A stretch of 64,000 nt of DNA. It comes from Coprococcus_C hominis (GTDB lineage Bacteria; Bacillota; Clostridia; Lachnospirales; Lachnospiraceae). Under the pieces are notes generated by a model that made no database searches, had not been told where the DNA came from, and saw nothing but the letters and a program-made list of their open reading frames with translations. Numbering within the stretch: the stretch's first letter is position 1; each line of letters opens with the position of its first letter. Positions 45,038-53,447 of this stretch are shown here, piece after piece. The translations under genes and the position numbers were made by a program. The stretch is from NCBI RefSeq assembly GCF_020687505.1, contig NZ_JAJEQT010000004.1; one strand, written 5' to 3'.

Positions 45038-45625
45038 CTATTTTTTATACTCCTTAATACCACTCCACTTGGTATCCTTCTCTGAGAATGTCAGATCTTC
45101 TACCGTCATTCCTTCTGGCATCGGCCATTCTACGCCAATTTCCGGATCAGACCAGAGCAGTCCGCCCTCATCGTTTGGATGATAGAAATCTGTACATTTA
45201 TAACAAAACTCTGCATGATCAGATAATACGATGAATCCATGCGCAAAGTTCTTTGGAATGAAAAACTGCTTCTTGTTCTCTGCAGACAAGCGAACGCCAA
45301 ACCATTTACCAAATGTCTTTGATCCTTCCCGCAGATCCACCGCCACATCAAATACCTCTCCACTTACAACACGCACAAGCTTATCCTGTGGATAATTGAT
45401 CTGGAAATGCAATCCTCGAAGCACACCTTTCTTAGAGCTGGACTGGTTATCCTGTACAAATGTACAATCAATGCCTGCCGCTGCAAAATCATTATAATTG
45501 TAGGTCTCCATGAAATAGCCTCTATCATCACCGAATACAGACGGTGTGATTACCTTCAATCCCTCAATCTCTACACCATCTGCTTCACAAGTCTCTACTG
45601 TGATTTTTCCAAATTTCTGTTCCAT
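45038..45625 (-). CDS. rmlC: dTDP-4-dehydrorhamnose 3,5-epimerase
   Basis: 195 residues of the RmlC cupin fold. The catalytic His/Asp region FVQDNQSSSKKGVLRGLHFQ and the VFDVAVDLREGSKTFG, NFAHGF and TDFYHP blocks are intact. It converts dTDP-4-dehydro-6-deoxyglucose to dTDP-4-dehydrorhamnose, the third step to dTDP-L-rhamnose, before RmlD (46035). It is the first gene of the 17-gene operon, with AAGGA next to the ATG and a promoter at 45748-45776, giving a leader of about 115 bases. Confidence 0.95.
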   Translation of the reverse strand: MEQKFGKITVETCEADGVEIEGLKVITPSVFGDDRGYFMETYNYNDFAAAGIDCTFVQDNQSSSKKGVLRGLHFQINYPQDKLVRVVSGEVFDVAVDLREGSKTFGKWFGVRLSAENKKQFFIPKNFAHGFIVLSDHAEFCYKCTDFYHPNDEGGLLWSDPEIGVEWPMPEGMTVEDLTFSEKDTKWSGIKEYKK

Positions 45626-45747
45626 GTCCTTTTCCTTTCATCTATTTCTTATATTTTCTGTCCTTTTTTATTATTTAAAATAAAGTATAAATTTAAAATA
45701 GCTGTTAACAATAAATCCTTATTATTTTGATATACATAATTATTGAA

Positions 45748-45776
45748 ATTGTAGCATATAGCTAGCAAAACTGCAA
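45748..45776 (-). promoter_or_regulatory. Promoter of the large polysaccharide operon
   Basis: On the minus strand: TTGCAG (45771-45776), 17-base spacer, TACAAT (45748-45753) with TGC before it (extended -10). It precedes rmlC by about 120 bases and is the only good promoter I see upstream of the operon. The rest of 45626-45878 shows nothing else. Confidence 0.75.
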
Positions 45777-45878
45777 GTTTTAGCTGTTTTGTTCACAAAA
45801 ACGAGATAGCCATAACGCATTATTTATATTCTTCCATTGTCTTCTCTTTTTGATAGGTATAAAATAATAAGTAATATT

Positions 45879-45968
45879 GGAGACGTATCGAAGTGGTCAT
45901 AACGGGGCTGACTCGAAATCAGTTGGCCGGGGTAACCTGGCACGCGGGTTCAAATCCCGCCGTCTCCG
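45879..45968 (+). tRNA. tRNA-Ser (anticodon CGA)
   Basis: A 90-base sequence folds as a class II tRNA. Acceptor GGAGACG pairs with CGTCTCC, the anticodon loop is CTCGAAA (CGA, reads UCG), the variable arm is long (TGGCC...GGCA) and the T arm is GCGGGTTCAAATCCCGC. The CCA end is not encoded. A -10-like TATAAA lies just upstream and a hairpin terminator follows. Confidence 0.97.
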
Positions 45969-45975
45969 CTAATAA

Positions 45976-46032
45976 AGAAAAATCCTCCCAACATTGCATT
46001 TCCCCTGCAACACTGGGAGGATTTGATTTTTC
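45976..46032. terminator. Bidirectional terminator between tRNA-Ser and rmlD
   Basis: AAATCCTCCCA (45980-45990) pairs with TGGGAGGATTT (46014-46024), with an inner TTGCA/TGCAA helix and T-rich tails on both sides. It ends the tRNA transcript and the minus-strand rmlD transcript. Confidence 0.85.
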
Positions 46033-46034
46033 GA

Positions 46035-46985
46035 TTAAATATCTGCTTCCTTCAAATATCTGCTTACCGCATCTGTCCAGACTGGAAGTGGCTCGAAGCC
46101 ATTTTCTACAAGCTTCTTCTTGTCCAGGCGGCTGTTGTATGGTCTTGCCGCCTTGCTAAGTCCATACTCTGCTGTAGTAACTGGCGTTACCTTCGTAGAA
46201 AGTCCATACTGGCGATAGATTTCCACGCAGAAATCATACCATGAGATATAGCCTGTCTTGGCTCCGTTTGCGTCAGCCCCCTCTGGAAGCTCTGCATTTG
46301 TGGCATGGTAATAACCATATTTTTCGGTCTCGCACATATCTACGAGCAGACGTGCTAAATCATAAGTATACGTCGGCGTGCCGATCTGATCGCAGACCAC
46401 GCGTACCTCGTCGTGTGTCTTGCCGACATTGATCATCGTTTTAATGAAATTCTTGCCATTTAAACCAAATACCCACGCGATACGGACGATGAAATATTTC
46501 TCTAGTATAGAAGAAACTGCCAATTCTCCGTCCAGCTTTGACTGTCCGTAGACATTGAGCGGCTTGTAATCTTTGCAATCCGGCTCCCAAGGCGTCGTGC
46601 CCTGTCCGTCAAATACATAATCCGTTGAAAGGTACAACATCTTGCAGTCCAGCTCCTTGCACACTTCTGCAATGTTTCTTGTGCCGTCAACATTTACCTT
46701 TTTTACGGTCGCCTGCTTGTCCTCATCTTCGGCTGCATCCACGGCTGTCCATGCTGCACAATGAATCACAGCGTCCGGTTTGATCTCCATAATCTGTTTC
46801 TTCACGGCTGCCTGATCAGTGATGTCCAGACTTACATATGGCATTGTCGTAACTGCCGATCCATCCTGCACACCTGCATAGGTCTCTCCGAGATCGGAAC
46901 CCACGCCTTCGTGTCCTCGTTTGCTCAGCTCATTCATCACATCATGACCAAGCTGTCCATTTACACCCGTTACAAAAAATTTCAT
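46035..46985 (-). CDS. rmlD: dTDP-4-dehydrorhamnose reductase
   Basis: 316 residues. NAD(P)-binding FVTGVNGQLG, the STDYVFDGQG and NVYGQSKLDGE blocks (Tyr and Lys of the SDR active site) and the RIAWVFG block are typical. It reduces dTDP-4-dehydrorhamnose to dTDP-L-rhamnose. The ATG at 46985 has AAGGA upstream and begins the canonical MKFFVTG; an ATG at 47003 is in frame but has no better site. Transcribed alone from the promoter at 47059-47087. Confidence 0.95.
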   Translation of the reverse strand: MKFFVTGVNGQLGHDVMNELSKRGHEGVGSDLGETYAGVQDGSAVTTMPYVSLDITDQAAVKKQIMEIKPDAVIHCAAWTAVDAAEDEDKQATVKKVNVDGTRNIAEVCKELDCKMLYLSTDYVFDGQGTTPWEPDCKDYKPLNVYGQSKLDGELAVSSILEKYFIVRIAWVFGLNGKNFIKTMINVGKTHDEVRVVCDQIGTPTYTYDLARLLVDMCETEKYGYYHATNAELPEGADANGAKTGYISWYDFCVEIYRQYGLSTKVTPVTTAEYGLSKAARPYNSRLDKKKLVENGFEPLPVWTDAVSRYLKEADI

Positions 46986-47058
46986 TTTTGATATCCTTTC
47001 CATTCAAATCTTTTATATTTTTTCAAAAAATTTGTCCCAATTTTGATTTTCTTTTTCC

Positions 47059-47087
47059 ATTTTAACAACCATCTATGTGTGCGTCAA
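47059..47087 (-). promoter_or_regulatory. Promoter of rmlD
   Basis: On the minus strand: TTGACG (47082-47087), 17-base spacer, TAAAAT (47059-47064), about 70 bases before the start codon of rmlD. Confidence 0.7.
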
Positions 47088-47171
47088 GCGATGAAAATCG
47101 TCATTTTTGACTTAATTTTATTAAGTAAAATTCAAAGTATGCTCTCCAGCGCGTCAATTATGCCAGACCCC

Positions 47172-47199
47172 TTGTTTTTTTGCTCACTTATGCTACGAT
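47172..47199 (+). promoter_or_regulatory. Promoter of the small RNA, extended -10
   Basis: TTGTTT (47172-47177), 16-base spacer, TACGAT (47194-47199) preceded by TGC (extended -10). The predicted start of transcription is around 47206. Confidence 0.7.
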
Positions 47200-47206
47200 G
47201 AGGTTG

Positions 47207-47324
47207 TCCGAGGCAAACACCCTTGGGCAGGAGGAGAGCTGGGGTTATTGATGTTCGAAAGCAATAACTTCAAATGTGTGTTTACATAGAAACCGGACGG
47301 AATGGGGAACCGTCCGGTTTTGTA
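47207..47324 (+). ncRNA. Orphan structured small RNA of about 118 nt
   Basis: The segment between the promoter at 47172 and the terminator at 47290-47324 has no good open frame but several helices. AAACAC (47215-47220) can pair with GTGTTT (47278-47283), enclosing a hairpin GTTATTG/CAATAAC (47244-47250, 47262-47268) with a TTCGAAA-like loop, and a GC-rich stretch (CCCTTGGGCAGGAGG) beside it. A three-way junction is plausible. The downstream glycosyltransferase has its own promoter (47344-47372), so this is more likely a free small RNA than a leader. I could not match it to 6S, SRP or the riboswitch classes I know. Confidence 0.6.
47290..47324 (+). terminator. Terminator of the small RNA
   Basis: An 11-bp perfect stem (AAACCGGACGG at 47290-47300, CCGTCCGGTTT at 47310-47320) with a 9-base loop, then TTTTGTATTT. 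Very strong GC stem. Confidence 0.9.
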
Positions 47325-47343
47325 TTTAGCTTTTATCTTCGCA

Positions 47344-47372
47344 TTGCATCCCCCCTACATCTCGATTATAAT
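47344..47372 (+). promoter_or_regulatory. Promoter of the first CgeB-like gene
   Basis: TTGCAT (47344-47349), 17-base spacer, consensus TATAAT (47367-47372), 40 bases before the ATG at 47413. Confidence 0.85.
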
Positions 47373-47412
47373 ATCCTTATATTACTTCGGAAGAAAGCGG
47401 GGAGCTACAACT

Positions 47413-48615
47413 ATGAAGATCATCTTTTGCAAATGGGGAAGCATCTGCGAAAAAGGAATTGCAAATGCAATGCAGCGGTTAGGCATTACAGTTATCACGA
47501 TGGATCGCAAATTCGAAAGCGTCGACTACGACAAAGGCTATCTGGAAACACTGGCGGATCTGATTCAGAAAAACCTAGATGCGTCCTGTGTGTTCTCCGT
47601 GAATTTTCAGCCAATCGTAGCGCGGTGTTGCAAGGTGTTTAAACTACCGTATCTGTCCTGGACGGTCGACTGCCCAAGCTTCCAGCTCTATTCCGAGACG
47701 ATTGCCTACCCCACAAACCGAATCTTCGTCTTAGATCGTATGCAATGGGAGAAATTCGCCCCGGTCAACCCGGACTGTATCTTCCATCTGCCAATGGGCG
47801 CAGATGTTGCAACATGGGACGAAATAAAGGTAACCGCCGAAGATCATCAAAATTACGACTGTGATGTTTCTTTTGTCGGTTCGTTGTACTCTGAGAAAAC
47901 ACGCTACAATTCCATCGAAAAAGATCTGCCGGATGCGATGCGCGGCTATGTCGACGGACTAATTGCCGCCCAGTTAAACGTCTATGGGTACAATCTGTTG
48001 GAGGATTCCATCACTGACGAATGGGCGCAGGAATTCAAGAAATATGCCGATTGGGCACCGCTTGGCGAAGACTACGCGGAAGATGTGAAAGGCATCGTTG
48101 CCGACACCTATCTCGGCTACAAATGCACCGAGCAGGAACGCATCCGCACCTGCAATGCAATTGGCGCGCATTTTGAGGAATTACGGGAACAAGGGATAAA
48201 CTATCAATTTGACCTGTGGACGCTGACTGATACCGCACCACTAAAACATGTCCGGTGTCGTGGCGGCGCTGATTCCAACAATATGATGCCGCAGATCATC
48301 AAATGCAGCAAAATCAACCTGAACATGACAAACCGCCCGATCAAAACCGGACTGCCACTCCGTATCTTCGATCTCATGGCATGTGGCGGCTTCGTACTGT
48401 CGAATTATCAATCTGAAATCCCGGAGATTTTCGTCCCGGACGAAGATATCGTCCTCTATGACAGCATCCCGGATATGCTCGCCAAAATCGACTATTATCT
48501 GGAACATGATGATGAGCGGAAACAGATCGCAAAAAATGGATACGAGAAAGTGAAAGAATATCACAGTTACGATGTGAGAATAGTGACAATGTTGAAAGCA
48601 GCCGGGATTATTTAA
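47413..48615 (+). CDS. CgeB/DUF3880-type glycosyltransferase, copy 1
   Basis: About 400 residues. N-terminal DUF3880-like domain (MKIIFCKWGSICEKGI, SWTVDCPSFQLYS, VSFVGSLYSEK) and C-terminal GT-B half (CSKINLNMTNRPIKTGLPLRIFDLMACGGFVLSNYQSEIPEIF) as in CgeB-like transferases. These act in spore coat, S-layer or flagellin glycosylation in clostridia; the target here is not known. ATG at 47413 follows GGGGAG and a promoter. The paralog at 52233-53405 keeps the same motifs (VSFVGSLYSEK, CSKINLNMT) and overall length. Confidence 0.85.
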   Translation: MKIIFCKWGSICEKGIANAMQRLGITVITMDRKFESVDYDKGYLETLADLIQKNLDASCVFSVNFQPIVARCCKVFKLPYLSWTVDCPSFQLYSETIAYPTNRIFVLDRMQWEKFAPVNPDCIFHLPMGADVATWDEIKVTAEDHQNYDCDVSFVGSLYSEKTRYNSIEKDLPDAMRGYVDGLIAAQLNVYGYNLLEDSITDEWAQEFKKYADWAPLGEDYAEDVKGIVADTYLGYKCTEQERIRTCNAIGAHFEELREQGINYQFDLWTLTDTAPLKHVRCRGGADSNNMMPQIIKCSKINLNMTNRPIKTGLPLRIFDLMACGGFVLSNYQSEIPEIFVPDEDIVLYDSIPDMLAKIDYYLEHDDERKQIAKNGYEKVKEYHSYDVRIVTMLKAAGII

Positions 48616-48623
48616 TCCCGGCT
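48600..48623. terminator. Hairpin between convergent genes
   Basis: AGCCGGGATT (48600-48609) pairs with AATCCCGGCT (48614-48623). The stop codon of the CgeB-like gene lies in and beside the 4-base loop. No long T run, so termination strength is uncertain. Confidence 0.6.
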
Positions 48624-48632
48624 ATATCCATA

Positions 48633-49688
48633 TCAGAGTTTACACATTCCCTGAACGTTCTGTTCTGTGAAAATCGGAAGATTGACGGAAGATATCACAG
48701 GTATGCCATAAAAATCTGCCATATCCATATGCTTTACATTATCCAGGCTACGGTTTGTAATATACGCATCGCTCTGTGCAAACAGACCCCGTTCGTCATC
48801 CAGATTCCCCACATATACATTCACATAACAATCCACATCCGCATACTGCTCAAACAACCGATCCAATATAGCGAGCTTGTCCGGAACAAATGCATCCTCC
48901 TTTACATACAGCAGCAATTCACAATTCGTATTCGCATAGGAGCTCACGAATGCATCGATCACACGCGGATAAGTTGGATAATCCTGTTCAAAATCCGGAA
49001 TATACAACAGCCGTTTATCTTCACCAGAAAAATTTTTTTCGATCGAGTTAATTTCGATCTGCGGAATCCGGGTGATTTCCTGTTCCGCTTCCGGCAGATA
49101 CCTTTCTATAAATGGGTCTATCTCATCCAGCAACAGCTCCGATGCCGCACGGACTTCCTCTGCAGCCCAGTTCCACCAGCGGATCTTATTGAGTGCAGCA
49201 ATCTGCTCCGGCTCGAACCGGTATCCTATCACCTTCGCTGGATTCCCGGCAACAATCGCATAGGCGGGTACATCCTTCGTAACCACAGCCCCGGCTGCCA
49301 CAACCGCTCCATTTCCAATCGTTATGCCACCAAGCATAATTACACCATTTCCGATCCAGCAGTCATTCATGATAACGATCTGACCTTTGCGGCGGGTGAG
49401 ATGCGGACGCTGATATGCCACACCACTTATCCGCCCCTGGCAAACCCGCTTGTAATCATGGTTTAAATCAATGATCATCTTGGTATCTCTTGCAATAGAA
49501 GAATATCGTCCTACCTGGATACTGTACAACAGATCCTGATCCGGACCCGCTTCCACCTGCGTTTCTTCTATATAGCTGTCCCGACCGATACACAACATCG
49601 GCAAATTTTTATGTTCTTCAAATAAATCATTCCAATAAACAGTATCTTCCGTCACACTGTATTGTGGAACATTTAATGTAATCGACAT
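48633..49688 (-). CDS. CatB-type acetyltransferase fused to a GT-B-like C-terminal region
   Basis: 351 residues. Left-handed beta-helix (hexapeptide repeat) acyltransferase of the Vat/CatB group from about 60 to 200: WIGNGVIMLGGITIGNGAVVAAGAVVTKDVPAYAIVAGNPAK is typical. The tail (about 210-351; RLLYIPDFEQDYPTYPRVIDAF..., YGIPVISSVNL) is an alpha/beta region that looks like a GT-B half and may bind the glycan or protein acceptor. It probably O- or N-acetylates a sugar of the neighbouring glycans. AGGAGG precedes the ATG at 49688. 28 bases after the next upstream gene (49717). Confidence 0.8.
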   Translation of the reverse strand: MSITLNVPQYSVTEDTVYWNDLFEEHKNLPMLCIGRDSYIEETQVEAGPDQDLLYSIQVGRYSSIARDTKMIIDLNHDYKRVCQGRISGVAYQRPHLTRRKGQIVIMNDCWIGNGVIMLGGITIGNGAVVAAGAVVTKDVPAYAIVAGNPAKVIGYRFEPEQIAALNKIRWWNWAAEEVRAASELLLDEIDPFIERYLPEAEQEITRIPQIEINSIEKNFSGEDKRLLYIPDFEQDYPTYPRVIDAFVSSYANTNCELLLYVKEDAFVPDKLAILDRLFEQYADVDCYVNVYVGNLDDERGLFAQSDAYITNRSLDNVKHMDMADFYGIPVISSVNLPIFTEQNVQGMCKL

Positions 49689-49716
49689 ATTCCTGCCTCC
49701 TGCTTTTTTGACAAAG

Positions 49717-50379
49717 CTACATCGTCCCATACTCCTTCAATAGCTTTTCCCGTTCCTCATAATAATTCTTGAGATTCACGAATCCATCATCATGAATACA
49801 CCACGGCGTCTCCATATACGGAACCACAACCTTATACCCATGCCGGATAAATTCCAGACTCTGCGATACATCATAGAAATCCCACTTATCAAACAGATCA
49901 TCACGCCACGGAATATCGTATTGCGTAGCCATCAAAAGTCCATCGATGGCCTCTACCTCGATAACACCATTTTTTGCTTCTTCCGGATATTCATAATCGA
50001 ACATTCCCATCGCACTCACATTACACGTATACAATGCCCCTACACGCCATGCCCACCATGGGATTTTATTCTCCGGTAAGTGAGGGGTTCCAACCATGCC
50101 AACCATACCAATCTCCGGGTCTTCAAATATATGTAACAGTCTTGCAATAAAATCCGGTTCCACAATCATCACATCCTGATGCAGATACACTTTATACTTT
50201 GCATCACTTGCGCGCATTCCTTCGTTGTACCCGGAAGTCAGGCTTTTCGCCTCCTTGATGCTGATCGCATCAATCTCATACCCTTGCGGCACATGTAATT
50301 TACTTATAAAATGCATTGCCTCTGCCTCATACTGTGCATCATTTGTACACATGATGAAGCATATCTTTTTCTCGTTCAT
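49717..50379 (-). CDS. Glycosyltransferase-like protein (StrF/GT2-type)
   Basis: 220 residues. N-terminal CFIMCTNDAQYEAEAMHFI and YKVYLHQDVMIVEPDF (a metal-binding DxD-like HQDV block), and later EAIDGLLMATQYDIPWRDD, place it in the group related to StrF-like and 'glycosyltransferase-family' proteins. Aspartates in YLHQD could bind nucleotide-metal. It probably adds a sugar to the locus glycan. AGAGGA precedes the ATG; gap of 59 bases from the upstream gene. Confidence 0.7.
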   Translation of the reverse strand: MNEKKICFIMCTNDAQYEAEAMHFISKLHVPQGYEIDAISIKEAKSLTSGYNEGMRASDAKYKVYLHQDVMIVEPDFIARLLHIFEDPEIGMVGMVGTPHLPENKIPWWAWRVGALYTCNVSAMGMFDYEYPEEAKNGVIEVEAIDGLLMATQYDIPWRDDLFDKWDFYDVSQSLEFIRHGYKVVVPYMETPWCIHDDGFVNLKNYYEEREKLLKEYGTM

Positions 50380-50438
50380 CTCTTATCCTCTTCCACTTAT
50401 TCACCGTGACTATAACAAGCATATTTCATTGTCTCTAT

Positions 50439-50963
50439 CTACAAATTTAAGCCCATATTTTTTCTTAATCTATCCATCACCATTTCCGGTTCCAGACAAG
50501 AAATGCGAACCAGTCCCCGTAGTAGCTCCGGCTGCATATCATACTGTGCTACAACGCTTCTAAGCAGTTCTTCTGACTCTTTCTCCTGCAGAAACACGAT
50601 TTCCCACAAGAGGAATTTCACCTGCTGTACAATAGCTATCAGATCCTCCAGATTGTCTGCAAGATCAAACAAAGTCCACGCTTCACCCACATTCTTCTCT
50701 GCCTGGTAAATCTGTGTAAAAATAACAATCCATGCATACGACGTGTTCCGTTTGGCAACATTTTCTGTCATTGCATCATCGACAAGCTTTTCAATCAGTC
50801 CATAGCTTTCCGCGCTATGCATCTGCAGGAGTTTATTAAATATCTCTATTTTTCTGGCAATCAGAGCATCATACTGCGCATGCCATTCCCGCTCATCCTG
50901 CGACAGGAGCTTTGCATAAGCTTCTGAGCCTTTATCAATTTCCGGTTCTTTCTGCATCCCCAT
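50439..50963 (-). CDS. Uncharacterised alpha-helical protein
   Basis: 174 residues, mostly helical and acidic, without transmembrane segments, cysteine clusters or known motifs. The pattern of several amphipathic helices (for example ESYGLIEKLVDDAM, LEDLIAIVQQVKFLLWEIVF) may be TPR-like. Function unknown. It begins a minus-strand unit from the promoter at 51009-51037, with AGAAGGG before the ATG. Confidence 0.6.
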   Translation of the reverse strand: MGMQKEPEIDKGSEAYAKLLSQDEREWHAQYDALIARKIEIFNKLLQMHSAESYGLIEKLVDDAMTENVAKRNTSYAWIVIFTQIYQAEKNVGEAWTLFDLADNLEDLIAIVQQVKFLLWEIVFLQEKESEELLRSVVAQYDMQPELLRGLVRISCLEPEMVMDRLRKNMGLNL

Positions 50964-51008
50964 GTTTCGTTCTATATCCCTTCTGTATTTTATCCTTCAT
51001 CTTCCTTC

Positions 51009-51037
51009 ACTTTATCTATATAACACCAGAATGTCAA
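51009..51037 (-). promoter_or_regulatory. Promoter candidate of the helical-protein unit
   Basis: On the minus strand: TTGACA (51032-51037), 17-base spacer, TAAAGT (51009-51014). It is divergent from the promoter at 51096-51124. Confidence 0.45.
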
Positions 51038-51095
51038 TTAAAACCTGTCATTCTCCATACATGTATCAAAAAGTATCCCAAAGGCGCGGTTATGC

Positions 51096-51124
51096 TTGAC
51101 ACCTCCCGCAATCCCATCCATAAT
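51096..51124 (+). promoter_or_regulatory. Promoter of the GT2-TPR/CgeB2 pair
   Basis: TTGACA (51096-51101), 17-base spacer, CATAAT (51119-51124), about 32 bases before the ATG at 51156. Confidence 0.75.
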
Positions 51125-51155
51125 GAAACTATCATTTAAACGGAGCGTACAAAAC

Positions 51156-52217
51156 ATGCCAAATCTATCTATTTGCATCATTACAAAAAATGAATGCGAT
51201 AATTTAAAAATATGCCTAGAACGGATCAAAGATCTCGGCTGTGAGATTGTTGTTGTGGACACTGGTTCCTCAGATAACTCCAAGAAGATTGCTTCTGCAG
51301 TTACCCCATGTGTGTATGATTTTGTATGGTGTGATGATTTTTCTGCTGCCCGAAATTTCGCGATACAAAAAGCTGCCAATGACTGGATTTTATTCCTGGA
51401 TTCTGATGAGTTTGTCGATGCGTTTGACATGCCGAAGCTGCTGGAACAGTTGCAGGCAATGCCAGCTTCCATCGGTCATATCCACATCAAGAGCTTATAT
51501 GAAAATGATGGCCAGACGATGAGCAGTACCGAACCGATTGCGCGTCTCTTCTCCCGCAAGTTATATCATTTTGAAGGGCGGATTCACGAACAAATTGTCC
51601 CACTGGGTGCATCCACAGAGCCGGATTATTTTGATGCGCCCGTGTATGTCACCCATGTCGGATATCAGGGAAATGAAGCATACCGAACTGAAAAGGCAAA
51701 CCGGAATCTGAAACTTTTATTACAGGAATTAGAAGCACAACCGGACGATCCTTACACGCTTTACCAGATTGGCAATTCTTATTTTTATTCCAAACAGTAC
51801 GAGCAGGCAATTCCTTATTTTGAACGGGCGATGGAACTGCCGCTGGACACCAAACTCAGCTATGTTCACAGTATCATCAACCTCTACGGCTACTGTCTGA
51901 TCAACACGAAACAGTTTGCAGATGCCCTTATGTTAGAAGCAGTCTATGATGATTTCAAAGGGGACGCAGATTACCTGTTTGTCCTTGGTCTGATCTATAT
52001 GAACAACGCACAGTTTTCGAAGGCAATCGAAAGTTTCCTCTCCGCAACCAAGCTTCCAACCAGTGTGGTAGATGGGGTCAATTCATATTCTGCCTTTCAC
52101 AATGTAGGTGTGATTTTGGAATGTCTGGGAGATAAAACAAACGCTATCTCCTATTATGAGAAAGCGGGCGATTATGCTCCTGCACGTGCCGGAATCGAGC
52201 GGTGTAAACAGGTATAA
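51156..52217 (+). CDS. GT2 glycosyltransferase with C-terminal TPR region
   Basis: 353 residues. N-terminal GT-A domain: SICIITKNECDNL, VVVDTGSSDNS, and the catalytic/metal LFLDSDEF motif (about residue 87). The C-terminal half (about 210-353) carries TPR-type helices (YQIGNSYFYSKQYEQAIPYFERAMEL, GLIYMNNAQFSKAIESFL). Such GT2-TPR proteins are glycosyltransferases in clostridial peptide and flagellin glycosylation (SunS-like). GGAG about ten bases before the ATG. 15 bases separate it from the second CgeB-like gene, so the pair is an operon. Confidence 0.88.
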   Translation: MPNLSICIITKNECDNLKICLERIKDLGCEIVVVDTGSSDNSKKIASAVTPCVYDFVWCDDFSAARNFAIQKAANDWILFLDSDEFVDAFDMPKLLEQLQAMPASIGHIHIKSLYENDGQTMSSTEPIARLFSRKLYHFEGRIHEQIVPLGASTEPDYFDAPVYVTHVGYQGNEAYRTEKANRNLKLLLQELEAQPDDPYTLYQIGNSYFYSKQYEQAIPYFERAMELPLDTKLSYVHSIINLYGYCLINTKQFADALMLEAVYDDFKGDADYLFVLGLIYMNNAQFSKAIESFLSATKLPTSVVDGVNSYSAFHNVGVILECLGDKTNAISYYEKAGDYAPARAGIERCKQV

Positions 52218-52232
52218 GGAAAGGATTTTAAC

Positions 52233-53405
52233 ATGAAGATTATTTTTTGCAGACATCATAGCATATGCGAACCGGGCATCCTCAAAAGTCTGACCCGGCT
52301 TGGTCATGAGGTCGTTGAATTTATGCACGACCGGGAACCACAGGATTACGACAAAGATTACTTGCTGCGATTGGCGGCCTTGCTCCAACAAACGCCGGAT
52401 GCTGCGGCAGTGCTTTCTGTCTGCTTTTCACCAATCATCGCACGCGCAAGCAAACCTTTTGGAATTCCATATATTTCCTATACCGTGGATAGCCCTTGCT
52501 CTACCCTTTACTCAAAGACGATGGAATATCCACACAATCGTCTGTTCCTATTCGACAAGCTGCAGCTCGCCAAATTCGAGCACCGCAATCCGGGAAATTG
52601 TTTTCACACACTGCTTGCTTGTGATATCGAGCATTTTGACAACGTTACAGTCTCTTCTACAGATATGAAAGAGTATGGCACAGACGTTTCCTTTGTTGGC
52701 TCCCTGTACTCCGAGAAGAACAGCTATGATGACATTGCCGATAAACTTCCTGCATATATGCGCGGGTATGTGGAGGGACTTTGCTCCGCCCAGAAAAATG
52801 TCTACGGCTATAATTTTATCGAAGATGCACTCACCGACGAATGGGTGTCCGACTTTGTTTCCACCGTTGGCTTCGATCCACTCCCGGCTGATTACGAGAC
52901 CGATTTAAAAGGAATTATCGCAGATACCTATCTCAACTGCCGATGCACAGAGCTGGAACGGAAGCATACTCTGGATGCAATTAGCAGGCATTTTCATGTT
53001 GATCTGTACACACAGAGCGATTCTTCTATGCTGCCTCATGTCAAAAACCGAGGTATCGCAGATTCTGAACGTGTGATGCCGAAGATCTTTAAATGCAGCA
53101 AAATCAATTTAAATATGACACTTCGCTCCATCAAATCCGGTATTCCACAGCGAGCGTTTGACATCATGGGATGCGGCGGGTTCCTCATGTCCAACTATCA
53201 GCCGGAGCTTGCAGAATATTTCATACCCGGGGAGGATTTGGTACTCTATGACAGTGTCGATGATCTGATTCAGAAGATTGATTATTATTTATCCCACGAA
53301 GAGGAACGATTACAGATTGCCAAAAATGGCTATGAAAAAGTCAAGCGCTATCATACCTATGACACACGCCTGACCGAGATTCTAAATACAGTTATATCTG
53401 ACTGA
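52233..53405 (+). CDS. CgeB/DUF3880-type glycosyltransferase, copy 2
   Basis: 390 residues, paralog of 47413-48615 by start (MKIIFCRHHSICEPGI), SYTVDSPCSTLYS, VSFVGSLYSEK and CSKINLNMTLRSIKSGIPQRAFDIMGCGGFLMSNYQPE. The C-terminal GT-B motifs carry the likely donor site. AAGGA before ATG. Follows GT2-TPR and would act in the same glycosylation pathway. Confidence 0.88.
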   Translation: MKIIFCRHHSICEPGILKSLTRLGHEVVEFMHDREPQDYDKDYLLRLAALLQQTPDAAAVLSVCFSPIIARASKPFGIPYISYTVDSPCSTLYSKTMEYPHNRLFLFDKLQLAKFEHRNPGNCFHTLLACDIEHFDNVTVSSTDMKEYGTDVSFVGSLYSEKNSYDDIADKLPAYMRGYVEGLCSAQKNVYGYNFIEDALTDEWVSDFVSTVGFDPLPADYETDLKGIIADTYLNCRCTELERKHTLDAISRHFHVDLYTQSDSSMLPHVKNRGIADSERVMPKIFKCSKINLNMTLRSIKSGIPQRAFDIMGCGGFLMSNYQPELAEYFIPGEDLVLYDSVDDLIQKIDYYLSHEEERLQIAKNGYEKVKRYHTYDTRLTEILNTVISD

Positions 53406-53426
53406 CTTTATCCTGAATCAGTCAGA
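53397..53426. terminator. Hairpin between convergent genes
   Basis: TCTGACTGA (53397-53405) pairs with TCAGTCAGA (53418-53426). No T run; a weak or combined terminator. Confidence 0.4.
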
Positions 53427-53447
53427 CATAACTGCATAAATATTCCA

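Noticed and set aside
47207..47324. c-di-GMP or other known riboswitch, or 6S/SRP RNA
   Set aside because: Conserved cores such as the GEMM-I CAAACC-GAAA set or the SRP GGAA apical loop are not seen, and length does not fit 6S.
47302..47412. N-terminal extension of the CgeB-like protein
   Set aside because: The upstream frame passes through the terminator and promoter; the ATG at 47413 has the ribosome site and the paralog begins at the same residue.
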